Shown here: positions 33,864 to 44,664 of the stretch, in pieces | How the letters are laid out: every line of letters starts with the position of its first letter | How positions within the stretch are numbered: the stretch's first letter is position 1 | Origin: Lithobates sylvaticus | Lineage: Eukaryota; Chordata; Amphibia; Anura; Ranidae | Assembly (NCBI GenBank): GCA_028564925.1 | Contig: CM053029.1 | Coordinates: forward strand, 583,280,742-583,344,741 | Reading direction: 5' to 3' | Length of the DNA stretch: 64,000 bases | The notes under the pieces: model-generated | Databases searched by the model: none | The model's input: only the letters and a program-made list of their open reading frames with translations | Told to the model about the DNA's origin: nothing | Program-made: the position numbers and the translations under genes

Positions 33864-35049
33864 CAGTGATGGCGAACCTTGGCACCAGTGGCATACTAAG
33901 TGGGGGGCGGGCTGCACCGGGTGCCACACACTGGGGGGGTGTCAGGCCGGCGCCCCCCCTCCGCGATTGAAGCGGAGACATCGCGGACTTATGTACCGCA
34001 GCGGCGAGGTCACAGGCAGCGGCAGCAGGTGAGGTGAGGGGAGGGGGTGTTCGCCGCAACGATTCCCTTCTCTCAGCAGCACTGTCTGTCTGATCTGTCT
34101 TGGCTGTCTCATACAGCCAAGCAGAGTGAAGCCGCCCGCGGCGCCTCCCCCTCCTCCTTGTAGTCTGTCTACACGTGTGCTGCTGTGCATCATGCCCCTG
34201 ATCATCACCCGACTCCCGAGGTACATTATGGGTCTGAGGGGGGGGGGGGGCTCTGCATTGTAGTTGGGGGGTCTGTATTCTAGGGGGGGTCTGCACTGTA
34301 GGGGGGGTCTCCACGGTAGTGGGGTCTCCACTGTAGGGGGGGTCTGCATTGTAGGGGGGGTCTCCACTGTAGGGGAGCCTGCACTGTAGGGGGGTCTGTA
34401 TTGTAGGAGGGTCTGCACTGTAGGGGGGTCTGCACTGTAGGCGGTCTGTGTAACATGCAGGGGGTCCAGAGCTGTTAGGGGGGGTGTCTGTGTAACATAC
34501 AGGTGTCAAGAGATGTGCAGGGGCTGTGTAATGTAAAGGGGTCTAGAGGTGCAGGGTGCTGTGTAATGTAAAGGGGTGCAGGGTGCTGTGTAATGTAAAG
34601 GGGTCCATGGGTGCAGGGTGCTGTGTAAATGTAAAGGGGTCCAGAGGTGCAGGGTGCTGTGTATTGTAAAGGGGTGCAGGGTGCTGTGTAATGTAAAGGG
34701 GTCCATGGGTGCAGGGTGCTGTGTAATGTAAAGGGGTCCAGAGGTGCAGGGTGCTGTGTATTGTAAAGGGGTGCAGGGTGCTGTGTAATGTACACAGTAG
34801 TGACAAAGAGATATTTAAGGATGCAGAGGTATGCAGCGGGCACAGTGGGGTGTTTTTATGTTTTAAGGTAGGGGGTTGCCAGATATAGGATCTGCCCCGG
34901 GTGCCAAATGCACTAGGTACGCCCCTGCTTGGCACCCCAGATGTTTTGGAACTACATCTCCCATGATGCTCAACTACACTGTAGAGTGCATGAGCATCAT
35001 GGGAAATGTAGTTCCAAAACATCTGGGGTGCCAAGGTTCGCCATCACTG
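33864..35049. mobile_element. hAT-type MITE with 8-bp duplication, carrying a nested hAT
   Basis: CAGTGATGGCGAACCTTGGC on the left and GCCAAGGTTCGCCATCACTG on the right are perfect inverted ends. Outside them TCATAGGA and TCCTAGGA differ at one base. A long internal inverted repeat (GTTTTGGAACTACAT / ATGTAGTTCCAAAAC) lies at 34938-35024. The element is only about 145 bp without the inserted 33886-34927 segment. Confidence 0.8.
33886..34927. mobile_element. Second hAT-type element nested in the first
   Basis: It runs from CAGTGGCATACTAAGTGGGG to ACTAGGTACGCCCCTG. CTTGGCAC is exactly repeated at 33878-33885 and 34928-34935, an 8-bp hAT duplication. It carries two minisatellites: GGGGGGTCTGCACTGTAG units (34225-34450) and GTGTAATGTAAAGGGGTCCA then TGGGTGCAGGGTGCT units (34500-34800). 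The long proline/histidine-rich minus-strand frames are repeat artefacts. Confidence 0.8.
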
Positions 35050-35300
35050 TCCTAGGACAATTCTTTGAACAATCTTGCCTTGACCCTTATTTTTCTTGAA
35101 CTTTGAACCCTTTGCTCCTCCTATGAATTCCCTATTTTAGCCATGCCTTTGCACCTCCGGTTTGCCAGATGATTGTGCTGTCTCCAGCCAATATCTTACT
35201 CTTCTCACTCTTGCTGCTGTCTGTATCTCCAATACCACATGTTACTGACCTTTGGCTTGCTCCTCGACTACCCGTCCATCGACTACCCTGGCCCGTCCAT
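35050..35300. other. Unassigned spacer, possibly an older repeat split by family F
   Basis: TGACCTTTGGCTTGCTCCTCGACTAC near 35245 reappears as GATCTTTGGCTTGTTTATTGACTAC near 35880, so the family F copy between them may have inserted into this unit. Confidence 0.4.
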
Positions 35301-35379
35301 TAAGGGTGCATGGGCGTCGCCCCTCTCTATCCACGCCACTGCCTATATGATTAATAGATAGATTCATGCATAGCATGAA

Positions 35380-35840
35380 TCTATCTACGGCCGCCGCAGC
35401 CACCCCCTATTCATGCGTCCGGCCCCTTTCAGGACCCCGGGCACATGAATTACAGCGGGGGGGGGGGTTTTTGAAGCACCTGATTAGAGCCATAGGCTCT
35501 AATAGGCTTTAAAATAGGGTGGACTTGTGGTGCAGAGCATTGCACTCGGAGCCCACCCAGATGAGTTAGAAAAGCAAATGAATATTTGCTTTCTAACACT
35601 GAATCGCCTCTCCAACAATCAGGAAGCACAGGGCTGATACCCATTTCCAGATTGGCTGAAAAGTCAGGCGATCCTATTGGAGACCTAGGAGGAGGAGGAG
35701 GGGGATGCACGGCGGAAGCCGCCCTGATACACACCACAGGAGGAAAAAGAAAGTTGCCAGACACGATGCCTGCCTGTCCGCTTCCTAGATGGGTAAGTGC
35801 GGGGCTTTGATGTCCGGACTGTCCTCGGGGGGGGGGGGGG
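35380..35840. mobile_element. Family F repeat
   Basis: It contains TGATTAGAGCCATAGGCTCT, GTGCAGAGCATTGCACTCGG and AGCCCACCCAGATGAG, shared with 9656-9990 and 31406-32470. The ends are blurred by G runs (35456-35467 and 35829-35840). Family affiliation is unknown. Confidence 0.45.
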
Positions 35841-36600
35841 GTTGCTGTTACTGATCCCAACTTGCGACCACTTGTTAACGATCTTTGGCTTGTTTATTGA
35901 CTACGCTTCTGCTTTTTGCTTGATTGCTATGTGCAATTAGTTTTGGTTCAAACGTAAATTCGGACACATTTTTGGCTATTGACCCAGCATGCCCGGGTCT
36001 ATTCTATGACGTCACAAGGGGGTGAGGTCGTCTGCTGATGTCATCGGTTGACTACGCCCCTTCGCTATTTAAGAGATTGTCAGACAGACGAGCAGGCAGT
36101 CGTCGGCAACCCTCAACAAGGCCTGGAGTGGATTGGGGGGACCCCATGCTGTTTTTTTGGACTTTCCTATTGCCGCCATTCTTTTGTTTACATTTCAGCT
36201 CTTAGCAGGGGAGCCTGCTGACAGCTGATGAGTCATCGGTTGTTAAGGACGTGCCGGCCGGCCTCCCAGCCCACTCCTTAACAACCAGCTATTCTTCACA
36301 CAGAATTCAAATCGGTTGATAATTTTCGACCAATCCAAATTTGAATTGTTCCAAAAATTCGGAATTCTAATTTTGAATTGATAAACAAAATTAAATTATC
36401 TGCTTCTGGACCCTGGCTTAGCTCACATCCTGGTGGGGTGATCCCGAGGGCCATGACCTGGTACCAACACACAGCAAAACCCATCTCCACCATCAGGAGG
36501 TCTGGTGAACACCGGTTAGTGCGTAGACTCCGCACCTCGGGTGAGCCCGTGTCATCCACCAGGGTGACCTGCTGCTGCACTTATCCAGCTGGTTAGTGGG
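35841..36600. other. Unassigned repeat-like DNA with AATTCAAATTTGAATT-type inverted segments
   Basis: GTTGTTAAGGACGTG and CTCCTTAACAAC (36238-36288) are inverted, and AATTCAAAT/ATTTGAATT pairs occur at 36302-36380. GATGTCATCGGTTGACTACG and TATTTAAGAGATTGTCAGAC look like a promoter-bearing repeat. I cannot assign it to a family. Confidence 0.35.
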
Positions 36601-37200
36601 AGGCTCTCTACTGCTATAGCTACTGGTCTCTGAGCCTGACCCCTGACCATGACAATCATTGAGGAAAGTGGAAAAACAAAGTGCTAGACCCAAAGGATTA
36701 TCTCACTGACATTGCTATCTTATAGTAGTGATGTTGATGAAAGTGATCTGGTTCCCAGACAGGCAGCTTCTACACCTTAAATGGTCTCCACAGTCTTCTT
36801 GGCTTGTAAAGAAATTTAATAAAAAATTGAATATAAAGCTCCACACCACTGCTAAGAGGTCCAGATACAAATTTATTCCAATTAAAGTCAGGGGGACAAT
36901 CCAAAAAGCAGTCAAAAAACCTTTGAAGCAGGCAACTATCATTTTTTGGAGAAGATCAGTAATGGCCCTATAAAATACATTTCGGTAAAAGCTGAACTTA
37001 CCTGCTTCATGTTAGATTTCATCTTCTTTTTAGTAATACAATAGACTGATTATCAACTAATCTCAAATAGCAACAGTGTGGGAACTCACAATATACATCT
37101 ATATGTAGGTGATGTGCTCATATCACTGCACGCCATATCCACTTGGGGTTAAAATAAGTCATTAGCAATGTGGCATTTTTGATTAGTTATTTTGTTATTA
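36601..37200. other. Unassigned intergenic DNA
   Basis: The 75-81-codon frames on both strands at 36715-36973 overlap each other and show no family resemblance. Confidence 0.4.
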
Positions 37201-37204
37201 TGTT

Positions 37205-38090
37205 ACGCGTTTTCCCTTCTGACGAAGCCTTGACTTGAGGAAAATGACAAGTTGGGTTTTGGGTTATTTTGGGGAATTTATTGTCCTTTTATTTGCTCCT
37301 TTTTCAAGGGGAACATTAATGAGTCACTCTATATTTAGTCATTAGAATGAGAGTAGTTGTAGTAGTGAGTAGTAGTTGTTACAACCACAGACCGTAGGTG
37401 TGAGTATGTTTATATTCTTGTTATACATCAAATAATTTGGGGTAAGTTAGTAGTTAAATTGTTATGTGATAAATAGACTATAATGGATTGTAAATAATGT
37501 TTTAATTAACCTTTTTGTTAGTATTTAGTAAAATTGCTACTTCTTGGTCCTCAGTGTCCTGAAGAAGCTATTTTGTGAAATGCGTTGACGTAAGAGGATC
37601 CGCCACCACAAGGCCAAATGTCATTATTTACAAATACTAGCAGTTAATATTGTTAGTAAAAGGAGAGCTTTATAAAAAAGCAGCTTACAGCATTGATTTT
37701 AGGATTGCATTGATCCAGTATGACTTTTTACTGATATTTGTTTACAAAAAGGTGTTAAAGATTTTTAATATGTAATAATGCCTGGTCTCATCTCTACCAG
37801 AAAAGTCAGACAATTTTTTTTTATATTTTGGGTGATTTATTAGTCATTAGAAGAGTGACCCTAGACCAGTGAACAATTTTGGAATTTTAGTAGAGACTGG
37901 ATTTAAGAGATATCAGTGAGGCTAGTTTCCACTAGAACAGTTTTGCTCTCCCTGTAGGTAATAGGTCATGTGAGATATTGCAAAATATTTTTGTCTATAT
38001 TTTAGTAAAAATATTTTAGTAATAAAAAGCTTGCTGCTTAAATTAGTTTAAATTTGTATTTTTTGCTAGAAAGATACTTAGAACCCCCAA
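37205..38090 (+). mobile_element. Penelope-like 3' relics with hammerhead-like cores
   Basis: CTGACGA at 37219-37225 and CTGAAGA at 37559-37565 followed by GAAATGCGTTG (37577-37587) are degenerate versions of the motif at 44665. Stem II is not maintained. No RT frame remains. Attribution rests on the motif alone. Confidence 0.3.
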
Positions 38091-38094
38091 ACAG

Positions 38095-38760
38095 AGACCA
38101 TAGAGAATAAAATGGCGAACATTATTTTATTTTCACACTGTATTTGCGCAATTTTTGGAAAAAAAAAAAAGTTAGCCCAATTTTTTTGTGTAATGTGAAA
38201 GATGATGTTATGCCAAGTAAATAATAGATACCTAACCTGTCATGCTTTAAAACTGTGCATGCTCGAGGAATGGCGACAAGCTACGGAACTTAAAAATCTC
38301 CATAGGTGACGCTTTAAAAGCTTTTACAGGTTACCAGTTTATAATTACAGAGCAGGTCTAGCACTATAATTGTTGCTTTCACTCTAATGATCATGACGAT
38401 ACCTCACATGTGTGGTTTGATGACCTTTAACATATGCGGGCACAACTTACCTATGCATTCGCTTCTGCACGTGAGCACAGAGGGAAGGGGTGCTTTAAAA
38501 AAGAAAATTGTATTTATTTTATTTTTTAATTTTACACTGTCCCTTTATTTATTTTTTTACATTTTTATTCCTATTTATTGAGAGATCTGGGGTCAAAAAG
38601 ACCCCAGATCTCTCATTTACCTTTAGAAAAAAATCTATCTGCCCGAGGACCGGAAGAGACATCGGAGGTCGCTCCGGTCCTCCAAGGGCATAGAGCCAAG
38701 TGGGGACCATCTTGCCCTCACTCAACTTCCTGCCTATCCATCTGACTGATCAGATATTTG
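38095..38760 (-). mobile_element. Family D copy, reversed, interrupted by the Penelope-like element
   Basis: The text is the complement-order relative of 51641-52531 seen from the other strand (AGAGAATAAAATGGCGAACA, GTTAGCCCAATTTTTTTGTG, GACGATACCTCACATGTGTG, CTATTTATTGAGAGATCTGG). It carries a hairpin AGATCTGGGGTC/GACCCCAGATCT at 38582-38612. It stops near 38760, where the retroelement begins. Confidence 0.55.
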
Positions 38761-39095
38761 GATATTCCAAATACAGTCCTAATGTGGACTGAGGAGCACT
38801 TTTATTGTTGACTCCTATGGGGTTTACCAGGGATTGAATTCTTCTCTCTGGAAGGAGTTCCTCACTCCACATTAGGGTTGTATTCGTAATATCCTCAGCA
38901 CCCATTATTCAGCCAAACGTTGGCTCTATATATGAAAGTGGAACATGCTAGGATCTGTCCTCCTTGTCCACCTTGGAACCGTATTCTTGTCCAGATTTGA
39001 TTGTGTACCTATCCTAGGGGCTAAGAGAGGCTAAAAAGGTTAATACAATACCTTGTTTAAGTGAGTACTCCTATGAATACTTGTTTAGGCATTAC

Positions 39096-39992
39096 ATGTT
39101 GAGTAATATCGAATATCTTACACAGTGCAGTGTGGAACTTATGAAAATACTTATAATACAATATCAATCGGAACTTTCAAGTCTCGATCAGGATATATTG
39201 ATGTTGCAATCAACCAACGAATCAATTAAAGATCATGCTCAATATACCAAACGTTGGCAGGAAGTCAAAGACTATATTACCAAAATAACTAAAGATATTA
39301 TTTTCAAAAAACAAAACAAAATGTCAAAAGACAAACTGGCCTTCATGGAGGGTTTTGCATATAAATGGCAAAACCCCCATCAAGGAAGAGGTCCTAGAAT
39401 CTATACTCGAGGTAGACAACATGGTAATGACTTTGGTTTAACTGAAGATGATACAGAATCTGACTCCTCTATATCTACCATTTCTTCACAGCCTACTACT
39501 AGACGAGAAACTTCATCTTCCAACAATACAAACTCAGGATCACGTAAGAGGGGCCATGGTGGTGGGCACTTCACACCCTATCCCAAAAGATCTAGTACTA
39601 ATGAACATAGACCCAAAACTCACTCTCAACCTGACACTTCAACTAACCATGGTGGTGGTGGTAGATCACAAAATAAATACATGGGCTCTATAGCCCAACA
39701 AGCTGCCCAAATTTTGAACACACAACCACAGACCTCTAGAGGCCCCCCCACAGGAAACTTATTCCCTACACGTACCCCTTCCAGTCAACCGACGATTACT
39801 GGATCACAATTAACTAACCCACCCACAATCAATCACTTAGTTGTACCCGGTCCTGCCCCCATTACACATATGATGCCCAATAACTCCAATTCAACAATCA
39901 CGAGACAAACTACATTAGACTCACACTTAGCCTCAACAACTACAGCACAACCAAATTTTCAAATGGCGGAGCCTCACTCGCACCCAACCTAG
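39096..39992 (+). CDS. Penelope-like element ORF1 (N-terminal accessory protein)
   Basis: The frame is open from 39018, just after a TAG. I chose the ATG at 39096 (MLSNIEYLTQCSVEL), as nothing upstream is a standard start; an upstream spliced exon is possible. The product is about 298 residues. The first ~95 residues are helical and charged, with heptad-like spacing (ELSSLDQDILMLQ) and a conserved-looking LAFMEGFAYKWQNP end. This resembles the leucine-rich block with a K-rich end and a (D/E)xxxYxW motif that I recall from other amphibian Penelope-like proteins. The remainder is low-complexity, rich in S, T, N, G, R and P (GSRKRGHGGGHFTPYPKR), and probably a basic nucleic-acid-binding tail. 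It ends at TAG 39990-39992, inside the overlap with the ORF2 frame. Function inferred: RNA or DNA binding. Confidence 0.65.
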   Translation: MLSNIEYLTQCSVELMKILIIQYQSELSSLDQDILMLQSTNESIKDHAQYTKRWQEVKDYITKITKDIIFKKQNKMSKDKLAFMEGFAYKWQNPHQGRGPRIYTRGRQHGNDFGLTEDDTESDSSISTISSQPTTRRETSSSNNTNSGSRKRGHGGGHFTPYPKRSSTNEHRPKTHSQPDTSTNHGGGGRSQNKYMGSIAQQAAQILNTQPQTSRGPPTGNLFPTRTPSSQPTITGSQLTNPPTINHLVVPGPAPITHMMPNNSNSTITRQTTLDSHLASTTTAQPNFQMAEPHSHPT

Positions 39993-42394
39993 AATTGGAT
40001 ATTATCAATTTAACCACGTACCAATTTACCAATATTGAATTGGAGGTACTAAAACTGGGATTAAGTTTTTGCCCCTCAACAGATCTAGATAAATACGAGT
40101 TAATTAAGGACATATACATGTTTGCAAGGAATCTGACATACAAGTATATGTTCGACCAAACCACTATTAGAACCAGACAGGAGCGTGAATTAGCCGAAAG
40201 CATTAAACATTATTCTATGGCAGACTTTAGAGCACTCCGGGACCTTATGTTACTCCTGGAAGAAAGCAATGACGTCACCTTGAACGACACCTCCCAAACA
40301 CAAAATAGTTCCATACCTGTAGTCGAATGTACCAATGTAACAGTCACCCCTAAAAAATTCAAACCTAAATCTACCCGGTTTCCAGATCTGTCAACCAATG
40401 CTCATATCTGGACCTTTCTATTGAGCGTAATTAGTGATATTAAGAGCATGCAGATTGACTCATATCCTACTAACCTGACTTCCTGCCAAAGAAATGCCAT
40501 CATCAAACTTAAAAATCATCCTGATCTGGTCATCAAGGCATCAGACAAGGGTGGCAATGTTGTCTTGATGACCAGATCAGTTTATGAAACGATGTGCTAT
40601 GCTATTTTACAGAACGAAGATTGGTATAAACCTATACCCTCTGCAAGCCTCTCCGTGTACCAGAACCAATACCTTACGATCATAAATCAAGGCTATCATA
40701 ATAACGTGATAGACCAAGATACTTATAATTATTTGAACAATAAATTTCCCAAGGAGGCTACGTTCTACGCCTTACCGAAGGTACACAAACAATGTTCACC
40801 CATACCCGGCCGACCTATTATATCAGGCGTTGGCTCACTCACGGAGAGAGCTAGTAGACTGGTAGACTCAGTCCTTACACCACATGTAATGAGTCTCTCA
40901 TCCTACACTCGAGACACACTAGACTTTTTAAAGAAGGTTGAAGGCTTGGTGGTCCCTCCCAATGCCCTCCTCGTGACTCTAGATGTGGAGTCACTGTACT
41001 CCAGCATCCCTCACGAGCAGGGCATTGAGATGGTTTGCACCTTCCTCTACGAAGAACCCCACACCCAATGGAACTATAACGAATTCATTCTAACTCTTTT
41101 ACAATTTGTGTTAACACACAATTACTTTAGCTTCAAGGAGTCCCACTTCCTCCAGGTACAGGGGGTTGCTATGGGCACATGTTGTGCGCCAGCCTATGCA
41201 AACCTGTACCTGGGGGGGTGGGAACGTCATATCTTTTCCATGGAGGACCTATCTATGTACACCGACCAGATTATGTCTTGGTGGAGGTACATAGACGATA
41301 TCTTCTTGATCTGGACTGGTACCTCCACCACACTGTCAAATTTTGTTGAAGCACTCAACATCAATTCCTTTAACCTAAAATTTACTGTGAATGTGAATCA
41401 ATCCAGGATTAACTTCTTGGATCTGACCATATTCAAAGATCAAGCAAACTGTCTAGCTACAACCCTCTATAGAAAGGAAACTGCCGGGAATACAATCCTA
41501 CACGCAGACAGCGCCCATCCTGCAGCCTTACTAAAAAGCATTCCTTATGCACAATACATAAGGTTAAGGCGAAATTGTACACACCTTCAAGACTTCACAG
41601 TGGAAGCAAAATCACTTCAATCACGTCTGCGAGCAAGAGGATATACTAAATCCACCTTGCGAAAAGCATATAATAAGGCACTTAAACAGTCGCGAAATAC
41701 ACTCCTATACTCTAAGAAAGAACTCAATCCTGAAAAAACAGCCAAATCTAGAATTATTACACGATATTCTTCCCAGCATCAAGAAATCCGTAGTATCATT
41801 ACTAACCATTGGCATTTACTTTATCAGGATCCAACTGTGAGGAAACATATTGGCCTGAGACCAGAGCTTACCTTTCGACGCACCACGTCGCTTCGTGACC
41901 GTCTGGTCTCAAGTCACTATTCCAACGTACCACAGATTGGTCATAAACCAAATGGTACATTTCGTTGTGGCAACTGTGATTTTTGTCCTTGGGTATGCCA
42001 AAGCAAAACCATTACACTCCCCAAAGGAGACACTTTTGCTTTAAAAACAAGAGCAGACTGCACCACCCAAGGAGTCGTCTATCTTATGCTGTGTACCTGC
42101 GGGGCCTTCTATGTAGGCAAGACAGTTCGCTGCCTATGGCAGCGTATCAAAGATCATGTATATGTGTCCTCCAATGGAAAAATGCTCACCACAGTTAGTA
42201 GGCACATCGACCTATACCATAGGTTTGACACCTCCTGCGTCTCTTTTAGTGTACTAGCAGTTGTGCCCAAAAACCCACGAGGTGGAAACTGGGATAGACT
42301 TATCCTACAAAAGGAAACACTATGGATAGAACGGTTGGACGCCATGCACGCCCCCGGTCTCAATGAATCACACTCTTATAAATCCTTTTTGTAG
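39884..42394 (+). CDS. Penelope-like element ORF2: reverse transcriptase + GIY-YIG endonuclease
   Basis: The frame is open from 39884 to TAG at 42392-42394. Residue numbers start at TTG 39995 (799 residues), which is not a usual start; the first ATG is codon 42. The conserved N-terminal block (NLTTYQFTNIELEVLKLGLS, then FCP) begins before any ATG, so translation probably enters from ORF1. RT blocks in order: KASDKGGNVV (181-190), YALPKVHK (258-265) with PGRPIISG, TLDVESLYSSIP with catalytic D330, QGVAMGTCCAPAYANLYLG (389-407), YIDD with D434/D435, NFLDLTIF (473-480) and the thumb (LYRKETAGNT onward). A C-rich linker CGNCDFCPWVC (658-668) precedes the GIY-YIG domain: GVVY 693-696, FYVGK 705-709, R717, H721, E774 and GLN 788-790. 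A Neptune-like clade is inferred from the Cys linker. It cuts target DNA and reverse-transcribes its RNA in the nucleus. Confidence 0.9.
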   Translation, partial: LQFNNHETNYIRLTLSLNNYSTTKFSNGGASLAPNLELDIINLTTYQFTNIELEVLKLGLSFCPSTDLDKYELIKDIYMFARNLTYKYMFDQTTIRTRQERELAESIKHYSMADFRALRDLMLLLEESNDVTLNDTSQTQNSSIPVVECTNVTVTPKKFKPKSTRFPDLSTNAHIWTFLLSVISDIKSMQIDSYPTNLTSCQRNAIIKLKNHPDLVIKASDKGGNVVLMTRSVYETMCYAILQNEDWYKPIPSASLSVYQNQYLTIINQGYHNNVIDQDTYNYLNNKFPKEATFYALPKVHKQCSPIPGRPIISGVGSLTERASRLVDSVLTPHVMSLSSYTRDTLDFLKKVEGLVVPPNALLVTLDVESLYSSIPHEQGIEMVCTFLYEEPHTQWNYNEFILTLLQFVLTHNYFSFKESHFLQVQGVAMGTCCAPAYANLYLGGWERHIFSMEDLSMYTDQIMSWWRYIDDIFLIWTGTSTTLSNFVEALNINSFNLKFTVNVNQSRINFLDLTIFKDQANCLATTLYRKETAGNTILHADSAHPAALLKSIPYAQYIRLRRNCTHLQDFTVEAKSLQSRLRARGYTKSTLRKAYNKALKQSRNTLLYSKKELNPEKTAKSRIITRYSSQHQEIRSIITNHWHLLYQDPTVRKHIGLRPELTFRRTTSLRDRLVSSHYSNVPQIGHKPNGTFRCGNCDFCPWVCQSKTITLPKGDTFALKTRADCTTQGVVYLMLCTCGAFYVGKTVRCLWQRIKDHVYVSSNGKMLTTVSRHIDLYHRFDTSCVSFSVLAVVPKNPRGGNWDRLILQKETLWIERLDAMHAPGLNESHSYKSFL
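39953..39959 (+). promoter_or_regulatory. Candidate -1 ribosomal frameshift heptamer (A AAU UUU)
   Basis: In the ORF1 register the bases read CCA AAT TTT CAA, so AAATTTT falls as A AAU UUU, matching X XXY YYZ. A -1 slip places ribosomes exactly in the ORF2 frame (AAA TTT TCA AAT GGC), 33 bases before the ORF1 stop. A downstream stimulatory structure was not evaluated. Chance occurrence of a heptamer is possible in AT-rich text. Confidence 0.45.
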
Positions 42395-43100
42395 CTATTG
42401 AACTTACAACTGAATTACTAATTTCTTTTAGCTTCAACTATTCCGTTATATATATGCCACATAAATACTCCCACCCTTTTTAAGTAATTTCTAGAACAAT
42501 TATCGTAACCTACAAATTGCCCTTTTTCACTTCCCCTCTTCTTCATCAACCCCCCTCCATACATATTTCAAAATTAATGCCATTTATCCTTGTTATTAAA
42601 TCTCCTCTTTGGATAAGTTTACCTTTAAACCTTTACACCAAATAGGCCTTTAGTGTGTTAGATCCCGCATATATATTTCATGCGGTCGCTATCATAATAA
42701 GGCAAATGATCTGAACCGTTATTACTGTTCGATCAAACACTCTAAAAAGATAACACCTTATTTACCTGTATATAATACATACCTTTTTCTATTTTTCTGT
42801 TTATGCTTATTATACTAATTTATATTGTTTTCATCTTTCTGTACACCATATTATTATAATGCACATTTCAAGGCTCTTGCCCTTGGATGTCTATCCATGA
42901 TATTTAGAAATACCTGTCAATTGACACCATTCCAAAGTTCCATGCATTGGATGGAGGGCACCCTCTGGCTATATGGATCGTTGCCCGCTACATTTTCCCA
43001 CTATGTCACTTTCCTATGTTTTTATTTATCCCCCCCTCTTTTTTTTCTCAGCTGAGCTTCCTTTCCTCAATCATTTATCCTTTTCTTTTTTTTCTTTTTC
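42395..43100 (+). other. 3' untranslated part of the Penelope-like element
   Basis: It is pyrimidine-rich with no extended frame. A long T/C tract (43018-43100) precedes the GC-rich promoter-like segment and could serve as a splice or termination signal. Confidence 0.5.
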
Positions 43101-43329
43101 CGATTATTAGATGGAGCGTTCTGCTGCAGTGTATTATGCGGCCACAAAGCGTCGCTGGCTGCACCTGCTGCAGCTTTAGTGACGCTTTCGGCCTCAGGGG
43201 GGTTTGCGATCATCGCTCCTCTTCCTGGAGCCGTGTCCCGCGCATGCGCATGAGCTGAGACTACGGCGCTGGTTACTTTAACCGACGCCGCGGCTCTACG
43301 TTCTCTGACGCATGCGCGCTAGGACTCGG

Positions 43330-43490
43330 CCGGGTAGTATGACGCTCCGCGTTTACGCGGTGACGTCACTACCGGGACGGCTGCACTATAAAGACGGCTC
43401 AGGCTGCCGTCAGACAGAGCAGCCTCTCTACACAGCCGCACAGCTGCCAGAACGGGGAACCATAACGGAACCATACCTCCACTAGGTAAG
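43330..43490 (+). promoter_or_regulatory. Promoter-like segment in pseudo-LTR: CRE, TATA box, leader exon
   Basis: TGACGTCA at 43361-43368 is a perfect CRE. TATAAAG at 43387-43393 would place a start near 43415-43420. The region is GC-rich with CGCATGCGC segments, in contrast to the flanks. A leader follows to ACTAG|GTAAG, a strong splice donor with GT at 43486-43487. A candidate acceptor CCCCCTGTAG ends at 43588 (intron ~103 bp), and CAGG|GTAAGT at 43768 is another donor. Intron-containing leaders are known in Penelope pseudo-LTRs. Confidence 0.5.
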
Positions 43491-44664
43491 ACACTGACAC
43501 TCCTACTCGGTCAAGATACGGTCTTGGCCTACCTGGAACCAGTCAAACTCATTCTAATACTTCATGCTCTGTTATGTTCCCCCTGTAGGACACCTGTGGA
43601 CAAGCGGGCTGAACCCCTCTCCACCCTCCCATACTAGTGTTGGCCAGTCGGAGGCCCTATAGGCCAACGTGTTCCGCATTACCTGTTTTTCCCCTACTTA
43701 CCTCTTACAATTGACCCCAATGTACGGGCTCACAATAATAATTACTAGGCCACTTCTTCACCACAGGGTAAGTAGAAACTCTCAATACCTCTCTTTATAT
43801 TATAAATGATTCCTTTACTATGCTACCATCAATGTGCACACTGATGCATCAACAATTAATAAGTTAACTTTCCCCTCCTATATGGATGGATGATTGCGGA
43901 GGTGCACTTGCACCCTTAAAAGATGGTTATATATTTATAGTCCTATTTATACATATAATAGGATATATTACCCCACCTATCTAATCTATATATATACTGC
44001 ACAATATTTGTGCACTATTTAACAGCTATCCTAGCCACTGGCACACATTGATGATTGAGCATAGACTACTGGCATATCTATACTAACATGAATAATTCTT
44101 CTATATATATATAAAAAATTAATAAATATACTAACAACAAATAATAACAAAAAATAACCTACTAATAAAATATTAATACAGAATTCCTCGGCCTATTGAC
44201 ATACATACATGTCCAAAGTACCGGTGTTGATAAACGTATCTTGGTTCCCCGTTCCACTAAATTTCTTCCCCTCTATAGGGATTGTAAGTATACATTCAAT
44301 ACCACACCCATTATGCATTCGATTGTGTTGCATTCGTTCCCATAATGCACACCTTTTCACTCCACTAAATAATAATTCTTTCTTACCTTTCCTCCTCCCC
44401 GTTCTTATTCCTGTCTTACCCAATCTCACTCCCTATCCATTCACCCCCAATAAACCCAATCCCCCCCCTTTCCCTACTCCTTTTTCTGCTCTGCTATTTT
44501 TTCCCCCCTTTCCTTTCCTCCCCCCCCCCTCTTTTGTTGGCGGTTGACACCCCCACGCTCCTGGCTGCCCTCGATCCAATATTATACTTGATTATGTCAT
44601 ATTATATGTATTGTTCTCTTATTGTATATTTGTTTCTCTTTTTTATTCCCAATATAGAAAGCTC

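Noticed and set aside
33856-35034. Proline/histidine-rich minus-strand frames up to 217 codons
   Set aside because: They translate the two minisatellites of a nested hAT-type element.
39995-39997. TTG as the true start of ORF2
   Set aside because: The frame continues upstream to 39884 and the conserved N-terminal block has no ATG; entry from ORF1 is more likely than initiation at TTG.
44193-44547. Overlapping frames on both strands within the retroelement's 3' region
   Set aside because: No RT or endonuclease similarity; pyrimidine-rich low complexity.
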